Origin: Thermohalobaculum sp963822985
GTDB taxonomy: Bacteria; Pseudomonadota; Alphaproteobacteria; Rhodobacterales; Rhodobacteraceae
Direction of reading: 5' to 3'
Assembly: GCA_963822985.1 (NCBI GenBank)
Contig: CAWGJU010000006.1
Span: 744,001-808,000 of the forward strand
DNA: 64,000 nt
Part shown: piece by piece, positions 17,344-25,996 of the stretch
Position numbering within the stretch: the stretch's first letter is position 1
Layout: every line of letters starts with the position of its first letter
Made by a program: the position numbers and the translations under genes
The notes under the pieces: model-generated
What the model saw: only the letters and a program-made list of their open reading frames with translations
What the model was told of the DNA's origin: nothing
The model's database searches: none

Positions 17344-18246
17344 ATGCCGCAGAAAGCGCAACTCAAGAAGCGGGCCGCGAGGTCCGGTGCGGGGCCCGGC
17401 GCCCCGACGCCGGCCGCCCGCCTCAAGAACATCGTCTGGCTCGCCTCGTATCCAAAGTCCGGCAACACCTGGACGCGGATCTTCCTGGCGAACTACCTGC
17501 TCGGCGCAACCGAGCCGATCCCCATCAACCAGGTGCACCGGATCGGCATCGGCGACTCGGTCGCCGGCGCCTACAAGGCCGTCGCCGGCGGGCGCTACGA
17601 TCCGCTGGACACGATGGGCCACCTGCGGCTGCGCGAAAGGGTGCTGCGCGCCATCGCCGGCAACGGCAGCGACATGAATTTCGTCAAGACGCACAACGCC
17701 AAGGACCGCGCCTTCGGCGTCGAGCTGGTCATGCCGCGCTACACGCGCTCGGCCGTCTACATCATCCGTGACCCGCTCGACGTCGTGGTCTCGTACGCCC
17801 GGCACTATGGGCAGACGCCCGCGCAGGCGGCGAGGGCGATCTCGCGGCCGGACAACACGACCTCGGCCGACGCGACGAGCGTCAAGCAGTACCTCGGCGA
17901 CTGGTCGGACCATGTCACCGGCTGGACCAAGACCTCGGACTTTCCCGTCCACCTCATGCGCTACGAGGACATGAAGGCCGACCCGCAGGCGGCGTTCACC
18001 AAGCTCCTCCGGTTCCTCGGCCTGCCGGTCGATGCCGAGCGCCTCGACCGCGCCATCGGCTTTTCCTCCTTCGACGAAATGAAACGGCAGGAGAGCGTGA
18101 CGCCCTTCATCGAGCGCTCGGCCAACCTCGAGCGCTTCTTCCACACGGGCGAATCCGGCCAATGGAAAGCCGCCCTGTCGCCAGAGGACGTCGCCTTCCT
18201 GCGCGAGCGCCATGCCCGAATCATGAAGGACCACGGGTACTTCTGA
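17344..18246 (+). CDS. PAPS-dependent sulfotransferase domain protein 1
   Basis: Predicted cytosolic sulfotransferase (Sulfotransfer_1 fold), 300 aa. The 5'-phosphosulfate-binding loop WLASYPKSGNTWTR is near residues 35-48 and the 3'-phosphate motif IIRDPLDVVVSYARHYG near 140-156. FVKTHNA supplies the conserved KTH. The RYEDMKADP and FLGLPVD segments precede a C-terminal FFHTGESGQWK, the usual R/KxGxxGxWK. The acceptor is unknown. It is followed, with stop and start overlapping (TGATG), by a paralogue, so the two are co-translated. Confidence 0.9.
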   Translation: MPQKAQLKKRAARSGAGPGAPTPAARLKNIVWLASYPKSGNTWTRIFLANYLLGATEPIPINQVHRIGIGDSVAGAYKAVAGGRYDPLDTMGHLRLRERVLRAIAGNGSDMNFVKTHNAKDRAFGVELVMPRYTRSAVYIIRDPLDVVVSYARHYGQTPAQAARAISRPDNTTSADATSVKQYLGDWSDHVTGWTKTSDFPVHLMRYEDMKADPQAAFTKLLRFLGLPVDAERLDRAIGFSSFDEMKRQESVTPFIERSANLERFFHTGESGQWKAALSPEDVAFLRERHARIMKDHGYF

Positions 18247-19113
18247 TGCAGTCCCTGCAGCGCATTGTCTGGCTGGCGAGCTTCCCGAAGTCCGGCAACA
18301 CATGGACCAGGGTGTTCCTGGCCAACTACTTCATGCCGCCGGGCCAGGCGCCGGACATCAACACGCTCTACCGGTTCACGACGGCCGACATCAGGCAGGA
18401 CTTCTTCGACCGCGTGAACGGCGGCCCCTTCGTCGCGCGCGATTTCGCGGATTGGCTGGAGATGCGGCCCAAGGCCCTGCGCGCCATCGCCGCCTCCAAG
18501 CCCGGCCACCATTTCGTCAAGACGCATTGCCAGGTCCGCAAGATCGGCGGCCGCGATCTCATCCTGCCCGAAGTGACCGCCGCCGCGATCTATGTCATGC
18601 GCAACCCCTTCGACCTCGTGCTCTCCTATTCCCGCCACCTCAGCGAGCCGGTCGACCAGACGATCACGCGCATGGCGAACCGCGAGGCGGTGAACACCAG
18701 CGGTTCGCGCATCTTCGAGTTCATCGGCCGCTGGGACGAGCACATCGCCTCCTGGACCGAAGCGCCCGGGCTGCAGCGCCATGTGATGCGCTACGAGGAT
18801 ATGCTGGCCGACACCGAGCGCGCTTTTCGCGGCCTCTTCGCCTTCCTCCGGATGCCAGTGCAGGACGGCCAGCTCCGCCGCGCCATTCGCGCGGCGAGCT
18901 TCGAACTCGCTGCAGAAGCAGGAGCAGGAGAAGGGCTTCCGCGAGCGCCCCCCCGGCATGAAGCAGTTCTTCGCCACCGGCCGATCCGGCGGCTGGCGCG
19001 AGGCGCTGACCCCCGCTCAGGTCGCCCGCATCCGTACCGAGTTCCTGCCGACGCTCCAGCGGCACTACCCCGAGATGCTCGACGAGACGGCCGAGGCCGC
19101 GGCCAGCGCATGA
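18246..19113 (+). CDS. PAPS-dependent sulfotransferase domain protein 2 (one-base insertion)
   Basis: Paralogue of the preceding gene, about 288 aa corrected. PAPS loop WLASFPKSGNTWTR at residues 9-22, FVKTHCQ, YVMRNPFDLVLSYSRHL, RYEDMLADTERAFRGLFAFL. The frame breaks at GAACTC (18903-18908). Reading GACTC instead gives AASFDSLQKQEQEKGFRERPPG, which aligns with SSFDEMKRQE of paralogue 1. The other frame then reaches FFATGRSGGWREALTP and a stop at 19113. The stop overlaps the yggS start (ATGA). Substrate unknown. Confidence 0.88.
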
Positions 19114-19769
19114 GCGGGCTTGCCGATATTCGCTCGCGCATCGACCAGGCCGCGCGCGCGGCGGGCCGCGACCCTGCCGCGGTCTGCCTCGTCGCCATCT
19201 CCAAGGTCCAGCCGCTCGATCGCGTCGAGGCCGTGCTGGACGAGGGCCACCGCATCTTCGGCGAGAACCGGGTGCAGGAGGCGGCCGGCAAGTGGCCCGC
19301 CTTCCGCGGACGCTATTCCGGGATCGAGCTCCACCTCGTCGGCCCGCTGCAGACGAACAAGGTCCGGCAGGCGCTCGAGCTCTTCGACGTGATCCACTCG
19401 GTCGACCGCGACCGGCTGGCGCGCAAGCTGGCCGAAGGCTTTGCCGAGACCGGCCGGCCGCTGCCCTGCTTCATCCAGGTGAACACCGGCGAGGAACCGC
19501 AGAAGGCCGGCTGCCTGCCGGCGGAGGCCGACGCTTTCGTCGCCCGCTGCCGCGACGAGTACGGCCTGCCGGTCCTCGGGCTGATGTGCATCCCCCCGCT
19601 CGCTGAGGAGCCGTCGCTGCACTTCGCGCTGCTGCGCAAGATCGCCGAGCGCAACGGCCTCTCGGGCCTGTCCATGGGCATGAGCGACGATTTCGAGCGC
19701 GCCATCGCGCTCGGCGCCACGCATGTCAGGATCGGCTCCGCCATCTTCGGGGCGCGCGAGAGCCACTGA
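19110..19769 (+). CDS. yggS: PLP homeostasis protein YggS/PROSC
   Basis: Pyridoxal-5'-phosphate-binding protein of the alanine-racemase N-domain family (YBL036c/PROSC), 219 aa. VAISKVQPLDRVEAVLDEGHRIFGENRVQEA carries the PLP-binding Lys near residue 32. HLVGPLQTNKV corresponds to the family's H-x-I-G-x-L-Q-x-N-K. The end has LSMGMSDDFERAIALGATHVRIGSAIFGAR. It regulates free PLP rather than racemising. It is co-directional and overlapping with the sulfotransferase pair. Confidence 0.93.
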   Translation: MSGLADIRSRIDQAARAAGRDPAAVCLVAISKVQPLDRVEAVLDEGHRIFGENRVQEAAGKWPAFRGRYSGIELHLVGPLQTNKVRQALELFDVIHSVDRDRLARKLAEGFAETGRPLPCFIQVNTGEEPQKAGCLPAEADAFVARCRDEYGLPVLGLMCIPPLAEEPSLHFALLRKIAERNGLSGLSMGMSDDFERAIALGATHVRIGSAIFGARESH

Positions 19770-19801
19770 CGGCGCCACGGCCGGCACCGAGCCCCGCCTT
19801 T

Positions 19802-19832
19802 ATCATGCCGGCATGATGCGAGAATGCCGCAT
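19802..19832. repeat. Nested palindromes upstream of the PBP gene
   Basis: Perfect 16-bp palindrome ATCATGCCGGCATGAT (19802-19817), followed by overlapping 6-bp arms GATGCG and CGCATC (19815-19832). It lies between yggS and the PBP, and could be a terminator, an operator or a leader structure. There is no T tract. Confidence 0.5.
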
Positions 19833-19862
19833 CAGGTGACCTCCTTCAGGAACGGGCTTCCG

Positions 19863-21935
19863 ATGCCGACCGGCAGGGCCCATTTTGAGAAGCAACCGCG
19901 AACGGGGAGACTGTTGGGTAGAAAGAAAGGGCCGGGTCGGAAACCGGCGCCGCGCGGTCCGGGTCCTGCCGGGCGCATGGTTCGCGGTTTCGTTCGACTG
20001 GTCTTCGGCCTCGCTTGGCGCGGCGCACTCATCTTGTTCCTGGTGCTCGCCGGCGCCACGGCCTATTTCATGTCAGTGTTGCCGGATTCCGAGCAGCTCT
20101 TCGACGGCCGCGGCGTCGGCTCGGTCGTGTTGCGCGACGTCGACGGCCGGATCTTTGCCTGGCGGGGCGAGCAATACGGCGGCGACCTCGGCGTCGACGA
20201 GGTCTCGCCGCACCTGGTGCACGCCATCGTCGCCGCCGAGGACCGGCGGTTCTTCGATCATTTCGGCGTGGACCCGCGCGGTATCCTGCGCGCGCTCTAT
20301 GTCAACGCGATGGCCGGCCGGGTCGTGCAGGGCGGATCGACCATCACCCAGCAGGTGGCGAAGCTGGAATTCCTGGATGCCGGGCGCGACATCGAGCGCA
20401 AGCTCAAGGAAGTGCCGATCGCGCTGGCGCTCGAGCTGAAATACAGCAAGGACGAGATCCTCGCGGTCTACCTCAACCGCGTCTATCTCGGTGCGGGCAC
20501 CTATGGCTTCGAGGCCGCCGCGCAGCGCTATTTCGGCAAGTCGGCCCGCGTCCTCACCCCGGCTGAAGCGGCAATGCTGGCGGGCCTGCTGCGCGCGCCG
20601 TCGCGCTATGCGCCGACCAGCGATCTGGCGCTGGCGCAGGGCCGCGCCGCCGTGATCATCCGCCTGATGGAGGAGCAGGGCTATCTGACCGAGGCCCAGA
20701 CGCTCGAGGCGCTGGCCAATCCCGCGGTGCTCAGCGATGCGGCGGCGGCGCGCGCCGGGGGCGCCTTCGCCGATTGGGTGATGGAGGAGGGCGCCGAGGA
20801 CCAGTTCCTCGACCTGCTCGAGGCGGCCGACATCGAGATCGACACGACCTTCGACCCCGCCGTCCAGCACATCGCCGAGACGGCGCTGGCCGAGATCTTC
20901 GCGCTCAAGGTCAAGGAGGGGTCGGAGGCCCAGGCCGCCATCGTCGTCATGACCCCTGGCGGCGCGGTGCGCGCCATCGTCGGCGGGCGCGAGAAGGGCG
21001 CGGCGCAGTTCAACCGCGCGACGCAGGCGCTGCGCCAGCCGGGCAGCGCCTTCAAGCCCGTCGTCTACGCGGCGGGGCTGGAGGCCGGGCTGAACCCGCT
21101 GCAGGTGATGGAGGACGCGCCCATCAGGATCGGCAACTGGTCGCCCTCGAACTACACGAACGATTTTCGCGGGCCGATGACGCTGCGCCAGGCGCTTGCG
21201 CAGTCGATCAACACGGTCGCGGTGCGCGTCTCGCAGCGGGCCGGGATCGACAGGGTCGCCGAGCTCGCCGCCGGCCTCGGCCTGCCCGAGCCGGATCCGG
21301 TCACCCCCGCGATCGCCCTCGGCACGTCAGAGGCGCGCCTGATCGAGCTCGTCGGCGCCTATGCCACCATCGCCAATGGCGGCCGGCTGGCGGCGGCCTA
21401 TGGCGTGACCGAGATCCGGCTGCGCGGCGACGACCTGCCGATCGACCGGGGCCGGGCCGGCACCGGCGAGCAGGTGATCTCGCCGCGCACCGCGGGCATG
21501 CTGACCTGGATGATGGAGGCCGTCATCACCGAGGGCACCGGCCGGCGCGCCCGGTTCGACGGCTGGGAGGCCGCCGGCAAGACCGGCACCACCCAGGCCG
21601 CCCGTGACGCCTGGTTCATCGGCTTCACCGCCGATTACGTCGTCGGTGTCTGGATGGGCTATGACGACAACCGCCCGCTGACCGGCGTCACCGGCGGCGG
21701 CCTGCCGGCCGAGATCTGGCGCGAGGTGATGGTCCGCCTGCACCAAGGACGTACGCCGCGGCCGCTGCGGGTGGTGGTCCCCGAACCGCCCCGCATCGCC
21801 GAGGCTTCGACATCCGTCTCGGACGCCAGCGGATCTACGGTCGTGGAGCGGGTCTTCCAGGACGTCCTTCGCGGTCTCGGCGCCGGTACGAGCGCCGAGA
21901 CCGACTGGAAGCCGGCGGCGGGCAACGACCGCTAG
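19863..21935 (+). CDS. Class A penicillin-binding protein (PBP1A family)
   Basis: Bifunctional peptidoglycan glycosyltransferase/transpeptidase in the inner membrane, about 690 aa. A basic proline-rich tail is followed by one membrane helix (ALILFLVLAGATAYF). The GT51 domain has AAEDRRFFDHFGVDPRGI with the catalytic Glu, QGGSTITQQVAK and KEVPIALALELKYSKDEILAVYLNRVYLGAGTYG. The transpeptidase has SxxK as RQPGSAFKP, SxN as AQSINTVA, and KTGTTQ. A longer start at 19824 is possible; ATG 19863 was preferred because the upstream codons overlap an inverted repeat and carry no ribosome-binding site. Confidence 0.93.
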   Translation: MPTGRAHFEKQPRTGRLLGRKKGPGRKPAPRGPGPAGRMVRGFVRLVFGLAWRGALILFLVLAGATAYFMSVLPDSEQLFDGRGVGSVVLRDVDGRIFAWRGEQYGGDLGVDEVSPHLVHAIVAAEDRRFFDHFGVDPRGILRALYVNAMAGRVVQGGSTITQQVAKLEFLDAGRDIERKLKEVPIALALELKYSKDEILAVYLNRVYLGAGTYGFEAAAQRYFGKSARVLTPAEAAMLAGLLRAPSRYAPTSDLALAQGRAAVIIRLMEEQGYLTEAQTLEALANPAVLSDAAAARAGGAFADWVMEEGAEDQFLDLLEAADIEIDTTFDPAVQHIAETALAEIFALKVKEGSEAQAAIVVMTPGGAVRAIVGGREKGAAQFNRATQALRQPGSAFKPVVYAAGLEAGLNPLQVMEDAPIRIGNWSPSNYTNDFRGPMTLRQALAQSINTVAVRVSQRAGIDRVAELAAGLGLPEPDPVTPAIALGTSEARLIELVGAYATIANGGRLAAAYGVTEIRLRGDDLPIDRGRAGTGEQVISPRTAGMLTWMMEAVITEGTGRRARFDGWEAAGKTGTTQAARDAWFIGFTADYVVGVWMGYDDNRPLTGVTGGGLPAEIWREVMVRLHQGRTPRPLRVVVPEPPRIAEASTSVSDASGSTVVERVFQDVLRGLGAGTSAETDWKPAAGNDR

Positions 21936-22044
21936 GGATGTTTCCAACCCGAGCGACTTCAACGATCCAACGCCTTCATCCCCGCGCCAATGGGGATCTG
22001 CTTGGATCCCGCTAAGCGTGAATAACGACGCAGTTCGGACGGGT

Positions 22045-22079
22045 CGGTGAGCTTCAAAGCCTCGCTCGAAGGCTCACCG
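22045..22079. terminator. Hairpin between convergent PBP and secB genes
   Basis: CGGTGAGCTTC (22045-22055) pairs with GAAGGCTCACCG (22068-22079) with one bulged G. It lies between two converging stops and has no clear T tract, so it is a candidate bidirectional terminator. Confidence 0.45.
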
Positions 22080-22081
22080 GC

Positions 22082-22589
22082 TCAGTTGACTGGCGCGTTC
22101 TGCTGCTGCGCCCGCAACTCCTCGAGCCGGCGCCGGTAGAGCTGGGCGAAATCGATGTTGTCGATCATCAGCGGCGGATAGCCGCCGTCACGGGTCACGT
22201 CCGAGATGACCCGCCGGGCATAGGGCAGGATCTGGCGCGGGCACTCGACGAACAGGAAGGGGTGCAGGTGCTCCTTCGCGACGTTCGCGATCTCGAAGAC
22301 GCCGACATAGTCGAGCTCGGCGATGAACCGCGTGCTGTCGCCGATCTTGGCCGTGGCGTTGATCTTCATCGCCACCTGGTAGCGCGTCTCGCCCGCAGCG
22401 GATGCATCCAGATTCACCGTCACGCTGATTTCGGGCGCGCCTTGTATCTGGCTGCCTTCAATCGCCGCGACGTTCTCGAAGGAAAGGTCGCGCACGAAAT
22501 GGCCGACGATCCGCACATTGGGCGCAGCCTGGGCTGCGGCGTCGCCTTCGTTCGCGGCCGCGCCGGTGTTGGTCGAACTCGTCTGACAT
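22082..22589 (-). CDS. secB: Protein-export chaperone SecB (one-base insertion near the start)
   Basis: Tetrameric cytosolic chaperone delivering preproteins to SecA, about 168 aa. The long frame contains VRIVGHFVRDLSFENV, EISVTVNLDASA, RYQVAMKINATAKIG, ELDYVGVFEIANV, and the conserved PFLFVECPRQILPYARRVISDVTRDGGYPPLMIDNIDFAQLY. The start ATG 22589 is in another frame. Reading GAACTC (22575-22580, plus strand) as GACTC restores MSDESTNTGAAAN as the N-terminus. It lies downstream of fxsA on the same strand. It is normally beside dnaQ at the Caulobacter origin, so it has moved relative to that layout. Confidence 0.92.
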
Positions 22590-22644
22590 TCTCTCTGTTC
22601 CCTCGGCGGATCGGGTTTCGGCGGCCGTAGCAGATCACGTGCAG

Positions 22645-22661
22645 GGCCGCAACTTGCGGCC
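22645..22661 (-). terminator. Inverted repeat between fxsA and secB
   Basis: GGCCGCAA-C-TTGCGGCC, perfect 8-bp arms around one base; as RNA this would be a 6-bp GC stem with a 5-nt loop. It is in the 121-bp gap between fxsA and secB, and is a candidate terminator or operator. Confidence 0.4.
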
Positions 22662-22710
22662 GCCCGCCTCGTGACGGCTCTGGCCTCGCCTGAGCTCCGC
22701 CTGGGCCCCG

Positions 22711-23223
22711 TCAGCCCTGGCCGTCGCCGCGCGGGTCGCGCCGGCTGGCCGGGTCGACCTCGACCTCCTCGTACTCGCCCTCGATCGTCTGTCCCCGCGC
22801 GCCATGCTGCGGCGTGCCCCGCGAGCCATGCGGCGGCGTGCGCCGCGCTTCGGCACGCCGCGCCTCGACCTGCACGACCGTCAGGCGCGGCGCCAGCCAG
22901 TTCCAGACGAGTCCCCTGACGGCCGGGAACAACAGGGCGAAGCCGATCGTGTCGGTGAAGAAGCCCGGCGTCAGCAACAGCGCGCCGGCGACCAGGATCA
23001 TCGCGCCGTCCGCCAACAGCCGCCCCGGGTTCTCGCCGGCGGCGAGCCTCGCCTGGACATTGCGCAAGGCCGAGAGGCCCTGTCGGCGCAGCATGACGCT
23101 GCCCAGCAGCGCTGTCAGCACGACGATCGCGATCGTCGGCCACGTCCCGATCCAGCCGCCGATCTCGATGAAAAGCGCGATTTCGATGATCGGAACGATC
23201 AGAAGGAGCAGGAATAAGCGCAT
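22711..23223 (-). CDS. fxsA: FxsA family membrane protein
   Basis: Inner-membrane protein of the FxsA family, 170 aa. The N-terminus FLLLLIVPIIEIALFIEIGGWIG and TWPTIAIVVLTALLGSVMLRRQG, then ADGAMILVAGALLLTPGFFTDTIGFALLFPAVR (the LLxPGFxTD motif), give three or four membrane segments. The C-terminus is hydrophilic, rich in Arg and Gly, and ends with acidic residues. In E. coli, FxsA affects phage exclusion by F. It diverges from the Tim44-like gene, a pairing common in alphaproteobacteria. Confidence 0.9.
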   Translation of the reverse strand: MRLFLLLLIVPIIEIALFIEIGGWIGTWPTIAIVVLTALLGSVMLRRQGLSALRNVQARLAAGENPGRLLADGAMILVAGALLLTPGFFTDTIGFALLFPAVRGLVWNWLAPRLTVVQVEARRAEARRTPPHGSRGTPQHGARGQTIEGEYEEVEVDPASRRDPRGDGQG

Positions 23224-23367
23224 GCAGCCTCGATCTCGGGCAAGACTTCGGCGGGGTCGATGGACTCGACCGGCCTATGATCCTACATAGGGGCAAGCGT
23301 TACCAGATGACAATGTTAAGGCATGCAATGGGGCGCGGACGCAGGATCCGAGACAAGGGCGGCCGGC

Positions 23368-24039
23368 ATGAGCAGCGACGTGATTGAACTCCTGGTGCTC
23401 TTCGCGCTTGCCGCGGTCGTGCTCTACCGTCTGCGGGCGGTCATCGGCACGCGCACGGGGCACGAGGCGCCGCCCGAGTTCGCCCGGCGCCAGCAGGAGG
23501 CGCGGCGGTCCGGGGCCAAGCCCGCGCGTGTGCCGGAGATCGCCTCGGCGCCCGACGAGGACGAGCCGATCCCCGGCGTGCCCGAGAGCGGGCGGGGGGC
23601 GATCGACGCCATCCGGCGGATCGAGCCCGGCTTCAATGTCGACGAGTTCGTCTCGGGCGCCCGCGGCGCCTACGAGATGATCCTGATGGCCTTCGAGGAG
23701 GGCGACCGCGACACGCTGCGCTCGCTGCTCGCACCGGACGTCTACCAGGCTTTCGAGCAGGGAATCGTCGCGCGCGAGGAAGCGGGGCTGCGGGTCGAGG
23801 CGCGCTTCATCGGCGTGCGCGAGGCCAAGATGGATCATGTCGCCTTCGATCCCGACAGCCGCATCGCCGACGTCACGGTGCGCTTCGTCGGCGAGCTGAT
23901 CACGGCGGTGCGCGACCCGGAGAACCGCGTGGTCGAGGGCGACCCGAACGAGATCCGGCGCCAGACCGATCGCTGGACGTTCAGCCGCGAGATGGGCTCG
24001 GCCGATCCCAACTGGCTGCTGACGGGCACCGGCGAGTAA
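23368..24039 (+). CDS. Tim44/TimA family membrane-anchored protein
   Basis: Tim44-domain (TimA-like) protein of 223 aa. One N-terminal membrane helix (VIELLVLFALAAVVLYRLRAVIGTRTG) carries the family's typical LRxVLGxRTG end. A Pro-rich linker follows, then the Tim44 domain with FNVDEFVSGARGAYEMILMAFEEGDRDTLRSLLAPDVYQAF, TVRFVGELITAVRD and RQTDRWTFSREMGSADPNWLLTGT. It is homologous to the mitochondrial import-motor anchor; the bacterial role is unclear. ATG 23368 gives the conserved start MSSDVIEL. The lytic transglycosylase MltA that often follows is absent here. Confidence 0.9.
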   Translation: MSSDVIELLVLFALAAVVLYRLRAVIGTRTGHEAPPEFARRQQEARRSGAKPARVPEIASAPDEDEPIPGVPESGRGAIDAIRRIEPGFNVDEFVSGARGAYEMILMAFEEGDRDTLRSLLAPDVYQAFEQGIVAREEAGLRVEARFIGVREAKMDHVAFDPDSRIADVTVRFVGELITAVRDPENRVVEGDPNEIRRQTDRWTFSREMGSADPNWLLTGTGE

Positions 24040-24061
24040 CGCCGCCGGGCCTCCGGCGGCG

Positions 24062-24700
24062 ATGGGCGGCAAGGGCAGGCGGCGTCTGGGGCCGGAGGAG
24101 CGCCGGCTTTGGGAGCGTGTCACCGCGACTGCCAACCCCCTTCATCAGCAGCGCGCGCCCATCCGCATGGCCTTGCCGTCGGGCCCCGCGCCCGACCGCG
24201 TCGTTGACCCTGCGCGCGAGACGACCTCCCCCGCAGAGCCGCCGCCTTCTGGGACGCGGCCTTCTGGACGGCCTTCCCCGCAGGCCCCAAATCCCGCCGG
24301 CGCAGCGGTGCCCGGCTGGAGCTTCGAGCGCCCGGGCCTTCCCGACTTCTCGCCCGTCGGGCGCACCCAGCCCGGGCTCGACCGGCGCACCGCCGAGCGG
24401 CTGCGCAAGGGCACGCGCACACCCGACGCCCGCATCGACCTGCACGGCATGACGGCCGCCCGCGCGCATGGCGTCTGCCTGCGCTTTCTCGGCGAGGCGC
24501 TCGCGCAGGGCCATCGCGTGGTCCTGGTCATCACCGGCAAGGGCCGCGGCGGCGGTGCAGGCGGCGGCGTGCTGCGCGAATCGCTGCCCGGATGGCTCCG
24601 CGCCTCGCCGCTCGGCCAGTCGGTCGTGGGCATCTACCAGGCGCACCGAAAGCATGGCGGCGAGGGCGCCTTCTATGTCTATCTCAAGCGCCGGAGATGA
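24062..24700 (+). CDS. Smr/MutS2 C-terminal domain protein
   Basis: Smr-domain protein, 212 aa, probable DNA/RNA nuclease or nicking activity. The N-terminus RRRLGPEERRLWERVTATANPL is typical of the alphaproteobacterial group. A long Pro-rich disordered middle leads to the Smr domain with IDLHGMTAARAHGVCLRFLGEA (DLHG motif), VVLVITGKGRGGGAGGGVLR (TGKG motif), and a C-terminal GGEGAFYVYLKRR. It starts 22 bp after the Tim44-like gene on the same strand. Confidence 0.88.
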   Translation: MGGKGRRRLGPEERRLWERVTATANPLHQQRAPIRMALPSGPAPDRVVDPARETTSPAEPPPSGTRPSGRPSPQAPNPAGAAVPGWSFERPGLPDFSPVGRTQPGLDRRTAERLRKGTRTPDARIDLHGMTAARAHGVCLRFLGEALAQGHRVVLVITGKGRGGGAGGGVLRESLPGWLRASPLGQSVVGIYQAHRKHGGEGAFYVYLKRRR

Positions 24701-24730
24701 CGCGCGTCGCTCCGGATCATCTGACGGAGA

Positions 24731-25996
24731 GTGGGGTCACGCGTGAGCAGGGATGGGTCCGAGGAGACGGCGCGCGCCTGGGGCGACGTCGGCGGGCGCA
24801 TGAAGCGCCGGTCGATCGCCGTCCTCATCCTCTGCCAGGTCGCCGTGCTCTCCGTCTGGTTCTCCTCGGCCGCGGTCCTGGGCGAGATGGGTGCCGAGGC
24901 CGGGATCGCGCCCGGGCGGCTCGCCTGGCTGTCGACGGCGGTGCAGGCGGGGTTCGCCGGCGGCGCGCTGGTCTATGCGGGGCTGGGGCTCGCCGATCGC
25001 TTCGACCCGCGCCTGGTCTTCGCGTTGTCGGGCCTGGGCGCAGCCGCCACGAACGCGCTCCTGCTTGCGGTGCCGGTGGGCGGTGCCGAGGCGGTCGCGC
25101 TGCGTGCCGCCACGGGGCTGTTCCTGGCGGGGGTCTATCCGGTCGGCATGAAGATCGCCGTCGGCTGGGCCAAGACCGACCGAGCGCTGCTGGTCGGGTC
25201 GCTGGTGGGCGCGCTGACGCTCGGCTCGGCCAGCCCGCACCTGATCGCGCTCAGCGGCGGCGCGGACTGGCGGCTGACGATCGGCGCGACCTCGGCGCTG
25301 GCCGCGGCGGGCGCCCTCGCGATGCTGCTGGCCGGTCTCGGCCCGTTCCATGCGCGGGCGCCGCGGCTGGACATCGCCGCGATCGGGCTCGCCTGGACGG
25401 ACCGGCGCATCAGGCTCGCGATCCTGGGCTATATCGGCCACATGTGGGAGCTCTACGCCTTCTGGGCCTGGGTCGGCGTCATCGCCGGCAGCTCCTATGC
25501 CGCCGCCGGGGCGGCCGCCGGCAGCGAGAGCGCCTGGGCCGCCAAGCTGACCGCCTTCCTCGCCATCGCGCTCGGCGGGCTCGCCTGCGTGCCGGCCGGG
25601 CGCTGGGGCGACCGCTTCGGCAAGGCGCGGGTCGCCTCGGGGGCGATGGTGCTCTCCGGCGCCGCGGCGCTCGCGGCCGCGCTGGCCTGGGGCGGCCCGC
25701 CCTGGCTCGTCGGCCTGGTGCTGGTCGCCTGGGGAATCGCCGTGGTGCCCGATTCGGCGCAGTTCTCGGCGCTGGTGGCCGATTACGCTCCGCCCGAGCG
25801 GGCGGGAACGCTGATGACCCTTCAGACCTCGATCGGCTTTGCGCTGACCGCCGTCACGGTGCAGCTGACACCCCTTGCCGCCGCGGCCTGGGGCTGGCCG
25901 GCCGTCCTGGCGATCATGGCGATCGGCCCGGCCGCCGGGGTGGCGGCGATGCGCGCCCTGATGCGGATGGACCGGCTCAGGCCGCCTTCCACTTGA
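24731..25996 (+). CDS. Major facilitator superfamily transporter
   Basis: MFS permease of about 421 aa with about 12 membrane segments. The first helix VLILCQVAVLSVWFSSAAVLGEMG, a loop-2/3 equivalent GLADRFDPR, GVYPVGMKIAVGWAKTDRALLVGSLVGALTLGSASPHL, and a second-half CVPAGRWGDRFGKARV are visible. The sequence resembles permeases often annotated as nitrate/nitrite- or cyanate-type MFS, but the substrate cannot be read from the sequence. ATG 24800 (MKRRSIAV) is a plausible alternative start. It overlaps the end of the convergent thioredoxin-fold gene by 20 bp. Confidence 0.82.
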   Translation: MGSRVSRDGSEETARAWGDVGGRMKRRSIAVLILCQVAVLSVWFSSAAVLGEMGAEAGIAPGRLAWLSTAVQAGFAGGALVYAGLGLADRFDPRLVFALSGLGAAATNALLLAVPVGGAEAVALRAATGLFLAGVYPVGMKIAVGWAKTDRALLVGSLVGALTLGSASPHLIALSGGADWRLTIGATSALAAAGALAMLLAGLGPFHARAPRLDIAAIGLAWTDRRIRLAILGYIGHMWELYAFWAWVGVIAGSSYAAAGAAAGSESAWAAKLTAFLAIALGGLACVPAGRWGDRFGKARVASGAMVLSGAAALAAALAWGGPPWLVGLVLVAWGIAVVPDSAQFSALVADYAPPERAGTLMTLQTSIGFALTAVTVQLTPLAAAAWGWPAVLAIMAIGPAAGVAAMRALMRMDRLRPPST

